Below, piece after piece: positions 1 through 12,065 of a stretch of DNA of 64,000 nucleotides. Made by a program: the position numbers and the translations under genes. The notes under the pieces are model-generated. The model had not been told where the DNA came from. It worked only from the letters and a program-made list of their open reading frames with translations, and did no database searches. The stretch lies in the NCBI RefSeq assembly GCF_900172345.1, contig NZ_FWFY01000002.1, positions 62,001-126,000 of the forward strand. Direction: 5' to 3'. Source of the DNA: Limimaricola soesokkakensis (GTDB taxonomy: Bacteria > Pseudomonadota > Alphaproteobacteria > Rhodobacterales > Rhodobacteraceae). The first letter of the stretch is position 1; every line of letters begins with the position of its first letter.

Positions 1-64
1 AATGGTGCACAGGCGAGGCGGCTCGAGGCCAAGCGCGCAGTTGGCTCCTAGGCGCGGTACGAGA

Positions 65-94
65 AAGCCCCCGCCGATCGCTCGGCGGGGGCTT
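65..94 (-). terminator. Intrinsic terminator after rplP
   Basis: Perfect 12-bp stem (65-76 with 83-94) with a 6-nt loop. Read on the minus strand it is followed by UCUC. It lies 35 bases past the rplP stop and would close the S10 operon here, leaving the usual next genes (rpmC, rpsQ and so on), if they follow, as a separate transcript outside the window. Confidence 0.75.
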
Positions 95-129
95 CGATGT
101 CGTCGTCGGAGCCGAAACTCCAGACCGGC

Positions 130-543
130 TTACCAGTCCTCGCGGACCACGGTGCGGGTCTTGATCGGCAGCTTCATCGCGGCGAGGCGAAGAGCTTCGC
201 GGGCGATTTCCTCGCTCACGCCGTCGATCTCGAACATCACCCGGCCAGGCTTGACCTTGGCGGCCCAGAAATCGACCGAACCCTTACCCTTACCCATCCG
301 GACTTCGGTGGGCTTGGAGGTCACGGGCGTGTCCGGGAAGATCCGGATCCAGACCCGGCCCTGACGCTTCATGTGACGGGTCAGGGCGCGGCGGGCAGCC
401 TCGATCTGACGCGCGGTGATGCGCTCGGGCTGCACGGCCTTCAGGCCATAGGCGCCGAAATCCAGGTTGAAGCCACCCTTGGCCTCACCGTGAATGCGGC
501 CCTTGTGCTGCTTGCGGAACTTGGTGCGCTTCGGTTGAAGCAT
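130..543 (-). CDS. rplP: 50S ribosomal protein L16
   Basis: 137-residue L16 of the large ribosomal subunit, which helps shape the A-site tRNA and 5S rRNA region. The sequence is full length and starts [16 protein letters not shown], the classic L16 N-terminus. The C-terminal part carries the [10 protein letters not shown] segment near residue 85 and ends [16 protein letters not shown]-like ribosome-binding site precedes the ATG. It is the last gene of this ribosomal run, 14 bases after rpsC, and is followed by a terminator hairpin. Confidence 0.98.
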   Translation of the reverse strand: MLQPKRTKFRKQHKGRIHGEAKGGFNLDFGAYGLKAVQPERITARQIEAARRALTRHMKRQGRVWIRIFPDTPVTSKPTEVRMGKGKGSVDFWAAKVKPGRVMFEIDGVSEEIAREALRLAAMKLPIKTRTVVREDW

Positions 544-557
544 GTCTCAGCCCTCCC

Positions 558-1264
<707 letters not shown>

Positions 1265-1265
<1 letters not shown>

Positions 1266-1645
1266 TAGGCTTGCTCCTCGACCTGGCGGACCTTGATGGT
1301 GAGTTCCGAGAACGGCTTGACGATCTTGCCGAACCGGCCACGGGCCCGCGGACGGCCGCGCTTCATGATCAGGTTCTTCCCGACCCAAGCCTCGGCGACG
1401 ACCAGCTCGTCGACGTCGAGGTTGTGGTTGTTCTCGGCGTTCGCGATCGCGGATTGCAGGCACTTCTTGACGTCGCCGGCGATGCGCTTCTTCGAGAAGG
1501 TCAGGTCCGACAGGGCCTTCTCCACCTTCTTGCCGCGGATCATCGCGGCAACGAGGTTGAGCTTCTGCGGGCTGGTGCGCAGCATCCGGGTCTTGGCCAT
1601 CGCCTCGTTATCGGCGACGCGGCGGGGATTCTTGTCCTTGCTCAT
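1265..1645 (-). CDS. rplV: 50S ribosomal protein L22
   Basis: L22 (126 residues) lines the peptide exit tunnel. The conserved core is present: [17 protein letters not shown] near the N-terminus and [14 protein letters not shown] near the tunnel-lining loop. It has a short extra N-terminus ([16 protein letters not shown]); an internal Met 16 ([11 protein letters not shown]) is the alternative start. It sits 3 bases after rpsS and overlaps rpsC by one base. Confidence 0.97.
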
Positions 1646-1648
1646 GGC

Positions 1649-1927
1649 TTACTTCCGCTTCGCTTTCTTGTCGGCGGCGTGACCGTGATAGGTGCGGGTC
1701 GGCGAATACTCACCGAACTTCTGACCGATCATGTCTTCGCTGACGTTGACGGGGATGTGCTTGTGACCGTTGTACACACCGAAGGTCAGTCCCACGAACT
1801 GGGGCAGGATCGTCGAACGGCGCGACCAGATCTTGATCACTTCGTTGCGGCCGGACTCGCGCGACGCTTCGGCTTTCTTGAGCACGTAAGCATCGACGAA
1901 AGGGCCTTTCCAAACAGAACGAGCCAT
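1649..1927 (-). CDS. rpsS: 30S ribosomal protein S19
   Basis: S19 (92 residues) of the small-subunit head, near the A-site finger and S13. It begins [18 protein letters not shown] and contains [16 protein letters not shown] and the basic C-terminal tail typical of the family. Spacing is tight: 3 bases from rplB and 3 from rplV, so all are read from one transcript. Confidence 0.98.
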   Translation of the reverse strand: MARSVWKGPFVDAYVLKKAEASRESGRNEVIKIWSRRSTILPQFVGLTFGVYNGHKHIPVNVSEDMIGQKFGEYSPTRTYHGHAADKKAKRK

Positions 1928-1930
1928 GTG

Positions 1931-2773
1931 TTAACGGCCTTTCTTGCGAGCGTGGCGCGAACGAAGGATGAGCTTCGACGACGCCTTGTTCTTGTCACGG
2001 GTGCGCGCACCCTTGGTCGGCTTGCCCCACGGCGTCACCGGGTGACGGCCACCGGAGGTCCGGCCCTCACCACCGCCATGCGGGTGGTCGATCGGGTTCA
2101 TCGCGACGCCGCGAACGGCGGGGCGCTTGCCGAAGTGGCGGTTGCGACCGGCCTTGCCGAGATTCTGGTTCGAGTGGTCCGCGTTCGAGACCGCGCCGAC
2201 CGTCGCCATGCATTCCTGACGCACGAGCCGCAGCTCGCCCGAGGAGAGACGGATCTGGGCGTAGCCGCCATCGCGACCAACGAACTGGGCGTAGGTGCCC
2301 GCCGAACGTGCGATCTGGCCGCCCTTGCCGGGCTTCATCTCGATGTTGTGGACGATCGTGCCGATCGGCATGCCCGAGAAGGGCATCGCGTTACCGGGCT
2401 TGATGTCGACCTTGGCGCCGGCCACGACCTTGTCACCGATCGAGACGCGCTGCGGCGCCAGGATGTAGGCCTGCTCGCCGTCCTCGTACTGGATCAGTGC
2501 AATGAAGGCGGTACGGTTGGGGTCGTATTCGATGCGGGCGATGACCGCCTGCATGTCGAATTTGTTGCGCTTGAAATCGACGATCCGGTAGAGGCGCTTC
2601 GCACCACCACCACGACGACGCATCGTGATCCGTCCGGTGTTGTTCCGGCCGCCCGACTTGCTCAGACCCTCGGTGAGGGCCTTAACGGGGCGTCCTTTCC
2701 AAAGCTCCGAACGGTCGATCAGCACCAGCCCGCGCTGGCCCGGCGTCGTCGGCTTGTACGACTTGAGTGCCAT
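1931..2773 (-). CDS. rplB: 50S ribosomal protein L2
   Basis: L2 (280 residues) binds 23S rRNA domain IV and is required for peptidyl transferase function and subunit joining. The start [15 protein letters not shown] is the family consensus. The conserved C-terminal stretch [14 protein letters not shown], with the functionally important His, is intact near residues 225-238. A 149-base gap separates it from rplW. That gap is unusual inside this otherwise tightly packed operon and holds several hairpins (see the separate entries). Confidence 0.98.
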   Translation of the reverse strand: MALKSYKPTTPGQRGLVLIDRSELWKGRPVKALTEGLSKSGGRNNTGRITMRRRGGGAKRLYRIVDFKRNKFDMQAVIARIEYDPNRTAFIALIQYEDGEQAYILAPQRVSIGDKVVAGAKVDIKPGNAMPFSGMPIGTIVHNIEMKPGKGGQIARSAGTYAQFVGRDGGYAQIRLSSGELRLVRQECMATVGAVSNADHSNQNLGKAGRNRHFGKRPAVRGVAMNPIDHPHGGGEGRTSGGRHPVTPWGKPTKGARTRDKNKASSKLILRSRHARKKGR

Positions 2774-2820
2774 GCTTTGTGTCTTCCGTTGCTTTGCGGG
2801 CCACCAGGGCCCGGTCGTTG

Positions 2821-2864
2821 AAGGGCCCCGAAGGTCCCCGATTCAAAGGGCCCCGAAGGTCCCC
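2821..2864. repeat. Tandem 19-bp direct repeat between rplW and rplB
   Basis: Two identical 19-base units (AAGGGCCCCGAAGGTCCCC at 2821-2839 and 2846-2864) lie head to tail with a 25-base period. On the minus strand each unit folds as a short stem closed by a C(UUCG)G tetraloop, with one A-G mismatch in the stem. A weaker partial copy may lie at about 2804-2816. The repeat sits in the untranslated gap of a ribosomal operon. Confidence 0.8.
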
Positions 2865-2879
2865 CGGTTGTCAAAAGGA

Positions 2880-2905
2880 GCGGCCCCGGACGAATCCGGG
2901 GCCGC
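2880..2905 (-). terminator. Possible internal attenuator hairpin rplW/rplB
   Basis: Perfect 11-bp stem (2880-2890 with 2895-2905) with a UUCG loop in the minus-strand RNA. It is followed after four bases by UUUU. It stands 17 bases past the rplW stop and upstream of rplB, so it could act as a partial terminator, attenuator or processing site within the S10 operon. The U run is short and not directly adjacent, so full termination is doubtful. Confidence 0.5.
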
Positions 2906-2922
2906 GCCGATGGGGTCACCTA

Positions 2923-3219
2923 TTAGAGACCGGTCGAGACGTCAATGCTGTTGCCCTCTTCGAGGGTCACATAGGCCTTCTTGACGTCCTTGCGGGTGCC
3001 CAGCGTGCCGCGGAACCGCTTGACCTTGCCCTTGGTGACGACGGTGTTGACCGCCTTCACCTTGACCTGGAACAGGGCCTCGACGGCTTCCTTGATCTGC
3101 GGCTTGTTGGCGTCGATCGCCACCTCGAAGACCACCGCGTTGGCCTCGGAGGCCAGGGTCGCCTTTTCGGTGATGACCGGCTTGCGGATCACGTCGTAGT
3201 GTTCGGGTTTCGCGCTCAT
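2923..3219 (-). CDS. rplW: 50S ribosomal protein L23
   Basis: L23 (98 residues) sits at the tunnel exit and is the docking site for trigger factor and SRP. Visible family features are [18 protein letters not shown] at the N-terminus and the central [15 protein letters not shown] segment. Its ATG overlaps the rplD stop by four bases (ATGA). The following gap to rplB contains a strong hairpin and a tandem repeat. Confidence 0.97.
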   Translation of the reverse strand: MSAKPEHYDVIRKPVITEKATLASEANAVVFEVAIDANKPQIKEAVEALFQVKVKAVNTVVTKGKVKRFRGTLGTRKDVKKAYVTLEEGNSIDVSTGL

Positions 3220-3833
3220 TTCAGGCGAGCCTCCAGAGCTTCGACAGCCGCCTTGGTGAGCACGAGCGTGTCACTGCGGAGGATGTCGTAGACGTTGGCG
3301 CCCATCGAGGGGAGCACGTCCAGGTTGGCGATGTTGCGCGCGGCCTGGGCGAAGCCCTCGTTGATCGCCGCGGCGTCGATGACCAGCGCCCGCTTCCAGC
3401 CGAGGTTGGCGACCTGCTTGGCGAGCACCGAGGTCTTGCCCTCGGTCTCGATGCTGTCGAGAACCACCAGCTCACCGGCCTTCACCTTCGCCGAGAGGGC
3501 GTGCTTGAGGCCGAGCTTGCGGAACTTCTTGGTCAGGTCGTGCTCGTGGCTGCGGGGCGTCGGGCCCTTGTAGGTGCCACCGTGACGGAAGATCGGCGCG
3601 CCCTTGGAACCGTGACGTGCGCCACCGGTGCCCTTTTGGCGGTAGATCTTCTTGGTCGAGTAGCTGACCTCGGAGCGGCCCAGCGTCGAGTGCGTGCCCT
3701 GCTGGGTACGCGCACGCTGCCAGCGCACGACGCGGTGCAGGATGTCGGCGCGCGGCTCGAGACCGAAGATCGCGTCGTCGAGATCGACGGAGCCCGCGGA
3801 GGCGCCGTCCAGCTTGATCGCTTCAGCCTTCAT
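3216..3833 (-). CDS. rplD: 50S ribosomal protein L4
   Basis: L4 (205 residues) contacts 23S rRNA near the exit tunnel, and in E. coli it represses its own S10 operon. The chosen start is [14 protein letters not shown]; the frame remains open upstream but only as the shadow of rplC. The tunnel loop with [11 protein letters not shown] is intact. The gene begins 11 bases inside the 3' end of rplC and ends in a 4-base overlap with rplW, so rplC-rplD-rplW are probably translationally coupled. I could not assign an L4-binding leader from the sequence. Confidence 0.97.
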   Translation of the reverse strand: MKAEAIKLDGASAGSVDLDDAIFGLEPRADILHRVVRWQRARTQQGTHSTLGRSEVSYSTKKIYRQKGTGGARHGSKGAPIFRHGGTYKGPTPRSHEHDLTKKFRKLGLKHALSAKVKAGELVVLDSIETEGKTSVLAKQVANLGWKRALVIDAAAINEGFAQAARNIANLDVLPSMGANVYDILRSDTLVLTKAAVEALEARLK

Positions 3834-4638
3834 TGTTCTCACCCTTCTCAGCGGTGTCGATCGCGGCCTGCTCGGCCTCGGCAGCGGCCTTGACGGCGGC
3901 TTCCTCGGCAGCCGCGGCCTCGGCAGCGGCCTCGTCGGCGAGACGCTTGGCTTCATCGGCATGGCTCTTCAGCGCGGCCGGGAAGACCACGTGCTCGGCC
4001 AGCGGCTTCTTCACGGCGTCCTTGACCGTGACCCAGCCACCCTTGCCGCCCGGCACCGCGCCCTTGACCATGATCAGGCCACGCTCGGCATCGGTCTTGA
4101 CGACCTGGAGGTTCTGGGTGGTCACGCGGGCGGCGCCCATGTGACCGGCCATCTTCTTGCCCTTGAAGACCTTGCCCGGGTCCTGACACTGACCGGTCGA
4201 GCCGTGCGAACGGTGCGACACGGACACGCCGTGGGACGCGCGCAGACCGCCGAAGTTGTGACGCTTCATCGCACCGGCAAAACCCTTACCGATGGAGACG
4301 CCCGACACGTCGACGAACTGGCCTTCGAAGTAGTGCGCGGCGATGATTTCCTCGCCCACTTCGATCAGGTTCTCGGGGGCGACGCGGAACTCGGCGACCT
4401 TGCGCTTGGGCTCGACCTTGGCGGCGGCGAAGTGGCCGCGCATCGGCGCGCTGACGCGCTTGGCCTTGGCGGTGCCGGCACCGAGCTGGACGGCGGTGTA
4501 GCCGTCACGCTCGATCGTGCGCTGCGCCACGACCTGCAGGTTGTCGAGCTGGAGCACGGTCACCGGGACCTGCTTGCCGTCCTCGAGGAACAGGCGGGTC
4601 ATACCCACCTTCTTGGCGATGATTCCGGAACGCAACAT
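3823..4638 (-). CDS. rplC: 50S ribosomal protein L3
   Basis: L3 (271 residues) is an early assembly protein whose loop reaches the peptidyl transferase centre. It starts [17 protein letters not shown] and carries [20 protein letters not shown], including the Gln that is methylated in other bacteria. It is about 60 residues longer than E. coli L3 because of an Ala/Glu-rich, probably helical tail (about residues 225-271). The tail's coding sequence overlaps the first codons of rplD. Confidence 0.97.
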   Translation of the reverse strand: MLRSGIIAKKVGMTRLFLEDGKQVPVTVLQLDNLQVVAQRTIERDGYTAVQLGAGTAKAKRVSAPMRGHFAAAKVEPKRKVAEFRVAPENLIEVGEEIIAAHYFEGQFVDVSGVSIGKGFAGAMKRHNFGGLRASHGVSVSHRSHGSTGQCQDPGKVFKGKKMAGHMGAARVTTQNLQVVKTDAERGLIMVKGAVPGGKGGWVTVKDAVKKPLAEHVVFPAALKSHADEAKRLADEAAAEAAAAEEAAVKAAAEAEQAAIDTAEKGENNEG

Positions 4639-4649
4639 CGTTACCCCCC

Positions 4650-4964
4650 TCAGACCTTGATTTCGACGTCGACGCCGGCGGCCAGGTCGAGCTTCATCAG
4701 CGCGTCCACGGTCTGCGGGGTCGGATCGACGATGTCGAGCAGCCGCTTGTGGGTGCGGATCTCGAACTGGTCACGGGATTTCTTGTCGATGTGCGGTCCA
4801 CGGAGCACCGTGAACTTCTCGATCTTGTTGGGCAGCGGGATCGGCCCGCGGACCGAGGCGCCGGTGCGCTTGGCGGTGCTGACGATCTCCGCGGTGCTGG
4901 CATCCAGCACGCGGTAGTCGAAAGCCTTGAGCCGGATACGGATATTCTGGCTTTGGGCGGCCAT
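4650..4964 (-). CDS. rpsJ: 30S ribosomal protein S10 (NusE)
   Basis: S10 (104 residues) belongs to the small-subunit head and also acts with NusB/NusG in antitermination. The start [20 protein letters not shown] follows an AAGGGGAA ribosome-binding site. The family segments [19 protein letters not shown] and [12 protein letters not shown] are present. It is 11 bases upstream of rplC and 133 bases downstream of tuf; the latter gap contains a hairpin. Confidence 0.98.
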   Translation of the reverse strand: MAAQSQNIRIRLKAFDYRVLDASTAEIVSTAKRTGASVRGPIPLPNKIEKFTVLRGPHIDKKSRDQFEIRTHKRLLDIVDPTPQTVDALMKLDLAAGVDVEIKV

Positions 4965-5045
4965 GTTGTTCCCCTTCAAGGGTTCGGGTTGAGAGGTCGG
5001 CCGGGCGGAATTGCCGGTCCACGTCGAACCCGTCGGAAAAGTGGT

Positions 5046-5072
5046 GCGGGGCGGGCGAAACACCCGCCCCGC
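5046..5072 (-). terminator. Hairpin between tuf and rpsJ
   Basis: Perfect 10-bp GC stem (5046-5055 with 5063-5072) and a 7-nt loop, 25 bases past the tuf stop on the minus strand. A UUUU follows only after five bases. It may be a leaky terminator or processing hairpin that lets tuf be expressed above the downstream ribosomal genes. Confidence 0.4.
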
Positions 5073-5097
5073 GGCGACGTCCCGGTAAGGGGCGTCC

Positions 5098-6273
<1,176 letters not shown>

Positions 6274-6308
6274 GATCGGCTCCTTCAAATTGTCAGGCGT
6301 CGTGATGA

Positions 6309-6330
6309 CGGGGCCCCGTGCGGGGCCCCG
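6309..6330. other. GC palindrome between fusA and tuf
   Basis: The self-complementary decamer CGGGGCCCCG occurs twice (6309-6318 and 6321-6330), separated by two bases, so the RNA can form one long 10-bp hairpin or two small ones. No U run follows on the minus strand. This suggests an RNA processing or stability element between fusA and tuf rather than a terminator. Confidence 0.5.
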
Positions 6331-6337
6331 CCGACCG

Positions 6338-8461
<2,124 letters not shown>

Positions 8462-8479
8462 GTCTGGACTCCTTCCCGC

Positions 8480-8950
8480 TTACCAGCGGTAGTGGCTGAA
8501 CGCCTTGTTCGCGTCGGCCATCTTGTGGGTGTCTTCGCGCTTCTTAACCGCGGTGCCGCGGCCGTTCACTGCATCGAGCAGCTCGCCGGCCAGGCGCTCT
8601 TCCATGGTGTTCTCGTTGCGCTTCGCGCTGGCGTCGATCAGCCAGCGGATCGCCAGCGCCTCGCGGCGCTCGGGGCGGACTTCGACGGGGACCTGGTAGG
8701 TCGCACCGCCGACGCGGCGCGAGCGGACCTCGACCGACGGCTTGATGTTGTCGAGCGCCTCGTGGAACACCTCGACGGGCTCCTTCTTGAGGCGGGTCTC
8801 GACCCGGTCGAACGCGTTGTAGACGATGCGCTCGGCGACGGCTTTCTTGCCGTCGATCATCAGGTTGTTCATGAACTTCGTGACGACCCGGTCGCCGAAC
8901 TTGGCATCGGGCAGGATCTCACGTTTCTCGGCGGCGTGACGACGCGACAT
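8480..8950 (-). CDS. rpsG: 30S ribosomal protein S7
   Basis: S7 (156 residues) nucleates assembly of the small-subunit head. It starts [20 protein letters not shown] and has the conserved [19 protein letters not shown] and [17 protein letters not shown] segments. A GGAGAGAGAG element precedes the ATG. It is 14 bases after rpsL; in E. coli S7 is the autogenous repressor of the str operon, but that cannot be read from this sequence. Confidence 0.98.
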   Translation of the reverse strand: MSRRHAAEKREILPDAKFGDRVVTKFMNNLMIDGKKAVAERIVYNAFDRVETRLKKEPVEVFHEALDNIKPSVEVRSRRVGGATYQVPVEVRPERREALAIRWLIDASAKRNENTMEERLAGELLDAVNGRGTAVKKREDTHKMADANKAFSHYRW

Positions 8951-8964
8951 GGCGCTCTCTCTCC

Positions 8965-9336
8965 TTACTTCGGACGCTTCGCGCCGTACTTCGAGCGGCG
9001 CTGCTTGCGGTTCTTGACCCCTTGGGTGTCAAGCACGCCGCGGAGGATGTGGTAACGGACGCCCGGAAGGTCTTTCACCCGGCCGCCACGGATCAGGACC
9101 ACCGAGTGCTCCTGAAGGTTGTGGCTTTCGCCCGGGATGTAGCTGATGACCTCGAAGCCATTGGTCAGACGCACCTTGGCGACTTTCCGCATGGCCGAGT
9201 TCGGCTTCTTCGGCGTCGTGGTGTACACCCGAGTGCACACGCCACGCTTTTGCGGGCAGGACTCGAGGTGCTGCGACTTGGACTTGGTGACTTTCGGCTG
9301 CCGCGGCTTGCGGATCAGCTGCTGGATCGTTGGCAT
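8965..9336 (-). CDS. rpsL: 30S ribosomal protein S12
   Basis: S12 (123 residues) monitors codon-anticodon pairing in the decoding centre. The start [14 protein letters not shown] is the family standard; the frame extends upstream without similarity. Residues linked to streptomycin resistance in other bacteria are wild type here: the Lys in [11 protein letters not shown] and the Lys in [11 protein letters not shown]. It is the first gene of the long minus-strand operon, with a strong promoter about 230 bases upstream. Confidence 0.98.
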   Translation of the reverse strand: MPTIQQLIRKPRQPKVTKSKSQHLESCPQKRGVCTRVYTTTPKKPNSAMRKVAKVRLTNGFEVISYIPGESHNLQEHSVVLIRGGRVKDLPGVRYHILRGVLDTQGVKNRKQRRSKYGAKRPK

Positions 9337-9833
9337 TGGGCGTCTTTCCCCGTTTCCTGCACATGTGTCACGGACCGGACGGCCCGCCGATTTCGATTCC
9401 TCGCACTTCACGCGTCCGTAAAGCACAAAAACCCGCGAACGCGCCCCTCTTCCGGACACGATGCGGTGGGTCTCCAGAGGATCGGGGCGCAAGGCCCGGA
9501 TCGTGACCACTTCAGCTCTGATATCAGGGCGGAAAGCGGACTGCCCCCTGCCCAAGTGGTGGCCGTATAGGGGGAGTCGCGGAGGGTGTCAACTGCGCCG
9601 GGGGCCACCCGTCCCCGGGGCCGCTCCGGAGCTGCAATGACAGGCGTTCGCGCCCATGCTAGTCTGCCCGCCGGAGATCGTTTCAGCCAGATGGAAAGGG
9701 CCGGGCCGCAGATGTGTGTCGTTCTGGGAAGGCGTCCGGGCCATCCGCATGCGAAGGCCTATGACTGGTGGCCGCCGCCGAGGCAAGCCGTGCCGACCAA
9801 GACCGATTCCCACTGACATCACGGAGACGATCC
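9337..9833. other. Intergenic region: rpsL leader and divergent upstream region
   Basis: This 497-base stretch has no convincing gene. The minus strand holds the rpsL promoter (9564-9592) and an untranslated leader of about 220 bases. Within the leader, near 9428-9448, a GC-rich segment is followed on the minus strand by UUUUU, a possible weak attenuator. The plus-strand side should contain the promoter of the dioxygenase at 9834, but I see no clear -35/-10 pair for it. Confidence 0.6.
9564..9592 (-). promoter_or_regulatory. Sigma-70 promoter of the str/S10 operon
   Basis: On the minus strand TTGACA (9587-9592) and TATACG (9564-9569) are separated by exactly 17 bases. The -35 is a perfect consensus and the -10 matches at the key positions. 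It is the only strong candidate upstream of rpsL, with a predicted leader of roughly 220 bases. Confidence 0.85.
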
Positions 9834-10970
9834 ATGCGACACATGGCACGAGCGCGCCTCGAGGCGCGGCAACTTTGGCTCGACTGGGCCGATGGCGGCA
9901 GCGATGCCTTTCCCTATATCTGGCTGCGCGACACCGACCCGGCCGGGTTTCACCCGCGCACCGGCGAGCGGGTCTTCGACCTGACCTCGGTGCCGCTCGA
10001 TCTCGCGCCCGAGGCGGCGCGGATCGAGGACGAGGCGCTGGTGCTAGACTGGCCCGGTGACGCCGCACCGAGCCGGTTCGACCTGAACTGGCTGCGCGAG
10101 AATCGCCCGGGCCGGCGGCGGCCCGACCCGGCCCATGTGCCCGCAAGCAGCTGGCGCGGCGATCTCGGCGCGGCCGGGATACCGCGCGCCCGCGCCGCGG
10201 ATGTCGCCGAGAGCGACGCGGCGCTCGCCGACTGGCTGCGGCGCAGCAAGGCCATGGGCCTGTCGATCGTCGAGGGCCTGGCCGACGACGTCGAGGCGGG
10301 CTGCCGCATCGCCCGGCGCATCGGCTTCCTGCGCGAGACCAATTTCGGCGTCACCTTCGAGGTGGTCTCGAAGCCCGACCCGAACAACCTCGCCTACACC
10401 GCGGATGCGCTGCCGCTGCATACCGATCTGACCAATCAGGAGCTGCCGCCGGGCTGGCAATTCCTGCACTGCCTCGCCAACGAGGCCGAAGGCGGCGGCT
10501 CGGTATTCTGCGACGGCGTCGCCGTGGCCGAGGATCTGGCGCTCGAGGACCCCGAGGGCTTTGAGCTTCTTGCCAGCGTCGACATCCCGTTCCGCTTCCA
10601 CGATGCGGAGACCGACATCCGGACCCGCAAGACGGTGATCCGGCGCGGTGAAGGCGGCCGCGTCGAGGAGATCTGCTTCAACGCGCATCTGGCGGACATC
10701 CTCGACATCGATCCGGCGATCATGCCGGGCTACTACGCCGCCTATCGTCGGCTGATGCAGATGACCCGCGACCCGGCCTATCTGGTGACGCTGAAGCTGA
10801 AGGCCGGCGAGATGGTGGTGTTCGACAACCGCCGCGTCCTGCATGGGCGCGCCGCCTTCGACCCGTCGACCGGCTTTCGGCACCTGCGCGGCTGCTATGT
10901 CGATAGGGGCGAGTTCGACAGCCGGATGCGGGTGCTCGCCCGCGCCGCCGCTCGGACCGAACCCGTCTGA
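9834..10970 (+). CDS. Gamma-butyrobetaine hydroxylase-like 2-oxoglutarate dioxygenase
   Basis: Fe(II)/2-oxoglutarate oxygenase of the TauD/BBOX family (378 residues). In characterised members it hydroxylates gamma-butyrobetaine to carnitine, or trimethyllysine. The N-terminal GBBH-like domain covers about residues 1-90 and the oxygenase domain about 130-370. The metal ligands are visible as H196/D198 (LPLHTDLT) and H337 (VLHGRAAF), and GFRHLRGCYVDR should hold the 2-oxoglutarate-binding Arg. The zinc-binding cysteines of the N-terminal domain (human CPCSDC) are replaced here (DPAGFH). The start is chosen for GGAG seven bases upstream. It is divergent from rpsL; the substrate is inferred only from the family. 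Confidence 0.8.
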   Translation: MRHMARARLEARQLWLDWADGGSDAFPYIWLRDTDPAGFHPRTGERVFDLTSVPLDLAPEAARIEDEALVLDWPGDAAPSRFDLNWLRENRPGRRRPDPAHVPASSWRGDLGAAGIPRARAADVAESDAALADWLRRSKAMGLSIVEGLADDVEAGCRIARRIGFLRETNFGVTFEVVSKPDPNNLAYTADALPLHTDLTNQELPPGWQFLHCLANEAEGGGSVFCDGVAVAEDLALEDPEGFELLASVDIPFRFHDAETDIRTRKTVIRRGEGGRVEEICFNAHLADILDIDPAIMPGYYAAYRRLMQMTRDPAYLVTLKLKAGEMVVFDNRRVLHGRAAFDPSTGFRHLRGCYVDRGEFDSRMRVLARAAARTEPV

Positions 10971-11008
10971 GAACACGTGGAGGGCGCCGCGCGCGTCCTC
11001 CACCCGGG

Positions 11009-12043
11009 ATGGACGGCGGCGGCCATCTGTGCATCATCCGCCGCATGTACGATCGCCCCGAACGCTTTCTCGTCTTTGCCGGCATGCGCGACGAGGGCGC
11101 GTTTCTCGTCGAATGGATCTCCTGGTACCGGATGCTGGGCTTTGAGATCCTCATCGGGGTCAATGACTGCACCGACCGCTCCCCTGCCCTGCTCGACGCC
11201 TTCGCCCAAGCCGGTTGGCTGCGCTGGTTCGAGCACCGCCCGCCAGAGGGCACGCCGCCCAAGCAATCCGCGCATCGTCACGCGCAGCGCCACCCCGCCA
11301 CGGCCGAGGCCGACTGGCTGCTGATCTGCGATGTGGACGAGTTCCTCGTGCTGCACCGGGGCGACGGCACGATCGCGTCCTATCTCGACGATCTGGGCCG
11401 GGACTTCTTGGGTGTCGCGTTCCACTGGCAGTGCTTCGGCACGGGCGGCTGGAAGCGCTACCGGCCGGGCCTCGTGCATCGGCAATTTCGGCGGCGCGGC
11501 CCCTCGCAGCGCCCCGCAAACGTCATGGTCAAGACGCTGTTCCGCACCCCGCGCCGCTTCGAACGCTGGAGCGATCACATGCCTTGGGCGTTCGACGGAG
11601 AATGGGACCGGGGCACGAACCGCATCGTCGACAGCGAAGGGCGGATCATCGAGCAGCTTCTCACCGGTCCGCATCCGATCCGCTATACCGATGTCTCACA
11701 GGTGACGCATCGCTATGCGCAGATGAACCATTACGTGCTGCGCTCGGTCGAACAGTTCGAGGCCAAGCGCGGCACCCTCTCGGCCACGGCGGCCAAGGAC
11801 CGCTATACGCAGGCGTTCTTCGACGCGCGCGACCGCAATGGGCGACGGGACCTATCGGCGCTGGCCCATGCCGCGGCCTTCGACCGCATTCATGCCGAGG
11901 CGTTGGCACTGCCCGGCGTCGCGCGGCTGCATCACCTGTGCTGCGCCGATCTCGTGGCGCGGCTCTGCGCGCATCAGGGCCGCGCGCCGCAGGACGATCC
12001 GAGATGGCACGCGGAGATCGCGGCGGCCGAGGCGGCGGATTGA
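11009..12043 (+). CDS. Glycosyltransferase family 2-like protein
   Basis: Putative glycosyltransferase (344 residues) of the DUF4422/GT92-like group common in Rhodobacterales. The N-terminal part GMRDEGAFLVEWISWYRMLGF resembles the nucleotide-sugar fold. DVDEF near residue 110 is the DXD-type metal motif, and several aromatic/His-rich segments follow. There is no signal peptide or membrane segment, so a cytoplasmic role in surface glycan synthesis is likely but not shown. The start is uncertain: Met 13 (position 11045, MYDRPERFLVFAG) is equally possible and neither has a clear ribosome-binding site. It is 38 bases after the dioxygenase and may share its transcript. Confidence 0.75.
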   Translation: MDGGGHLCIIRRMYDRPERFLVFAGMRDEGAFLVEWISWYRMLGFEILIGVNDCTDRSPALLDAFAQAGWLRWFEHRPPEGTPPKQSAHRHAQRHPATAEADWLLICDVDEFLVLHRGDGTIASYLDDLGRDFLGVAFHWQCFGTGGWKRYRPGLVHRQFRRRGPSQRPANVMVKTLFRTPRRFERWSDHMPWAFDGEWDRGTNRIVDSEGRIIEQLLTGPHPIRYTDVSQVTHRYAQMNHYVLRSVEQFEAKRGTLSATAAKDRYTQAFFDARDRNGRRDLSALAHAAAFDRIHAEALALPGVARLHHLCCADLVARLCAHQGRAPQDDPRWHAEIAAAEAAD

Positions 12044-12065
12044 GTGTTTCACGTGTGGCGGCGGC

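Noticed and set aside
2821-2864. CRISPR or mobile-element origin of the tandem repeat
   Set aside because: Only two full units with a 6-base gap; no spacers, cas genes or terminal inverted repeats. An RNA-structure role is more likely.
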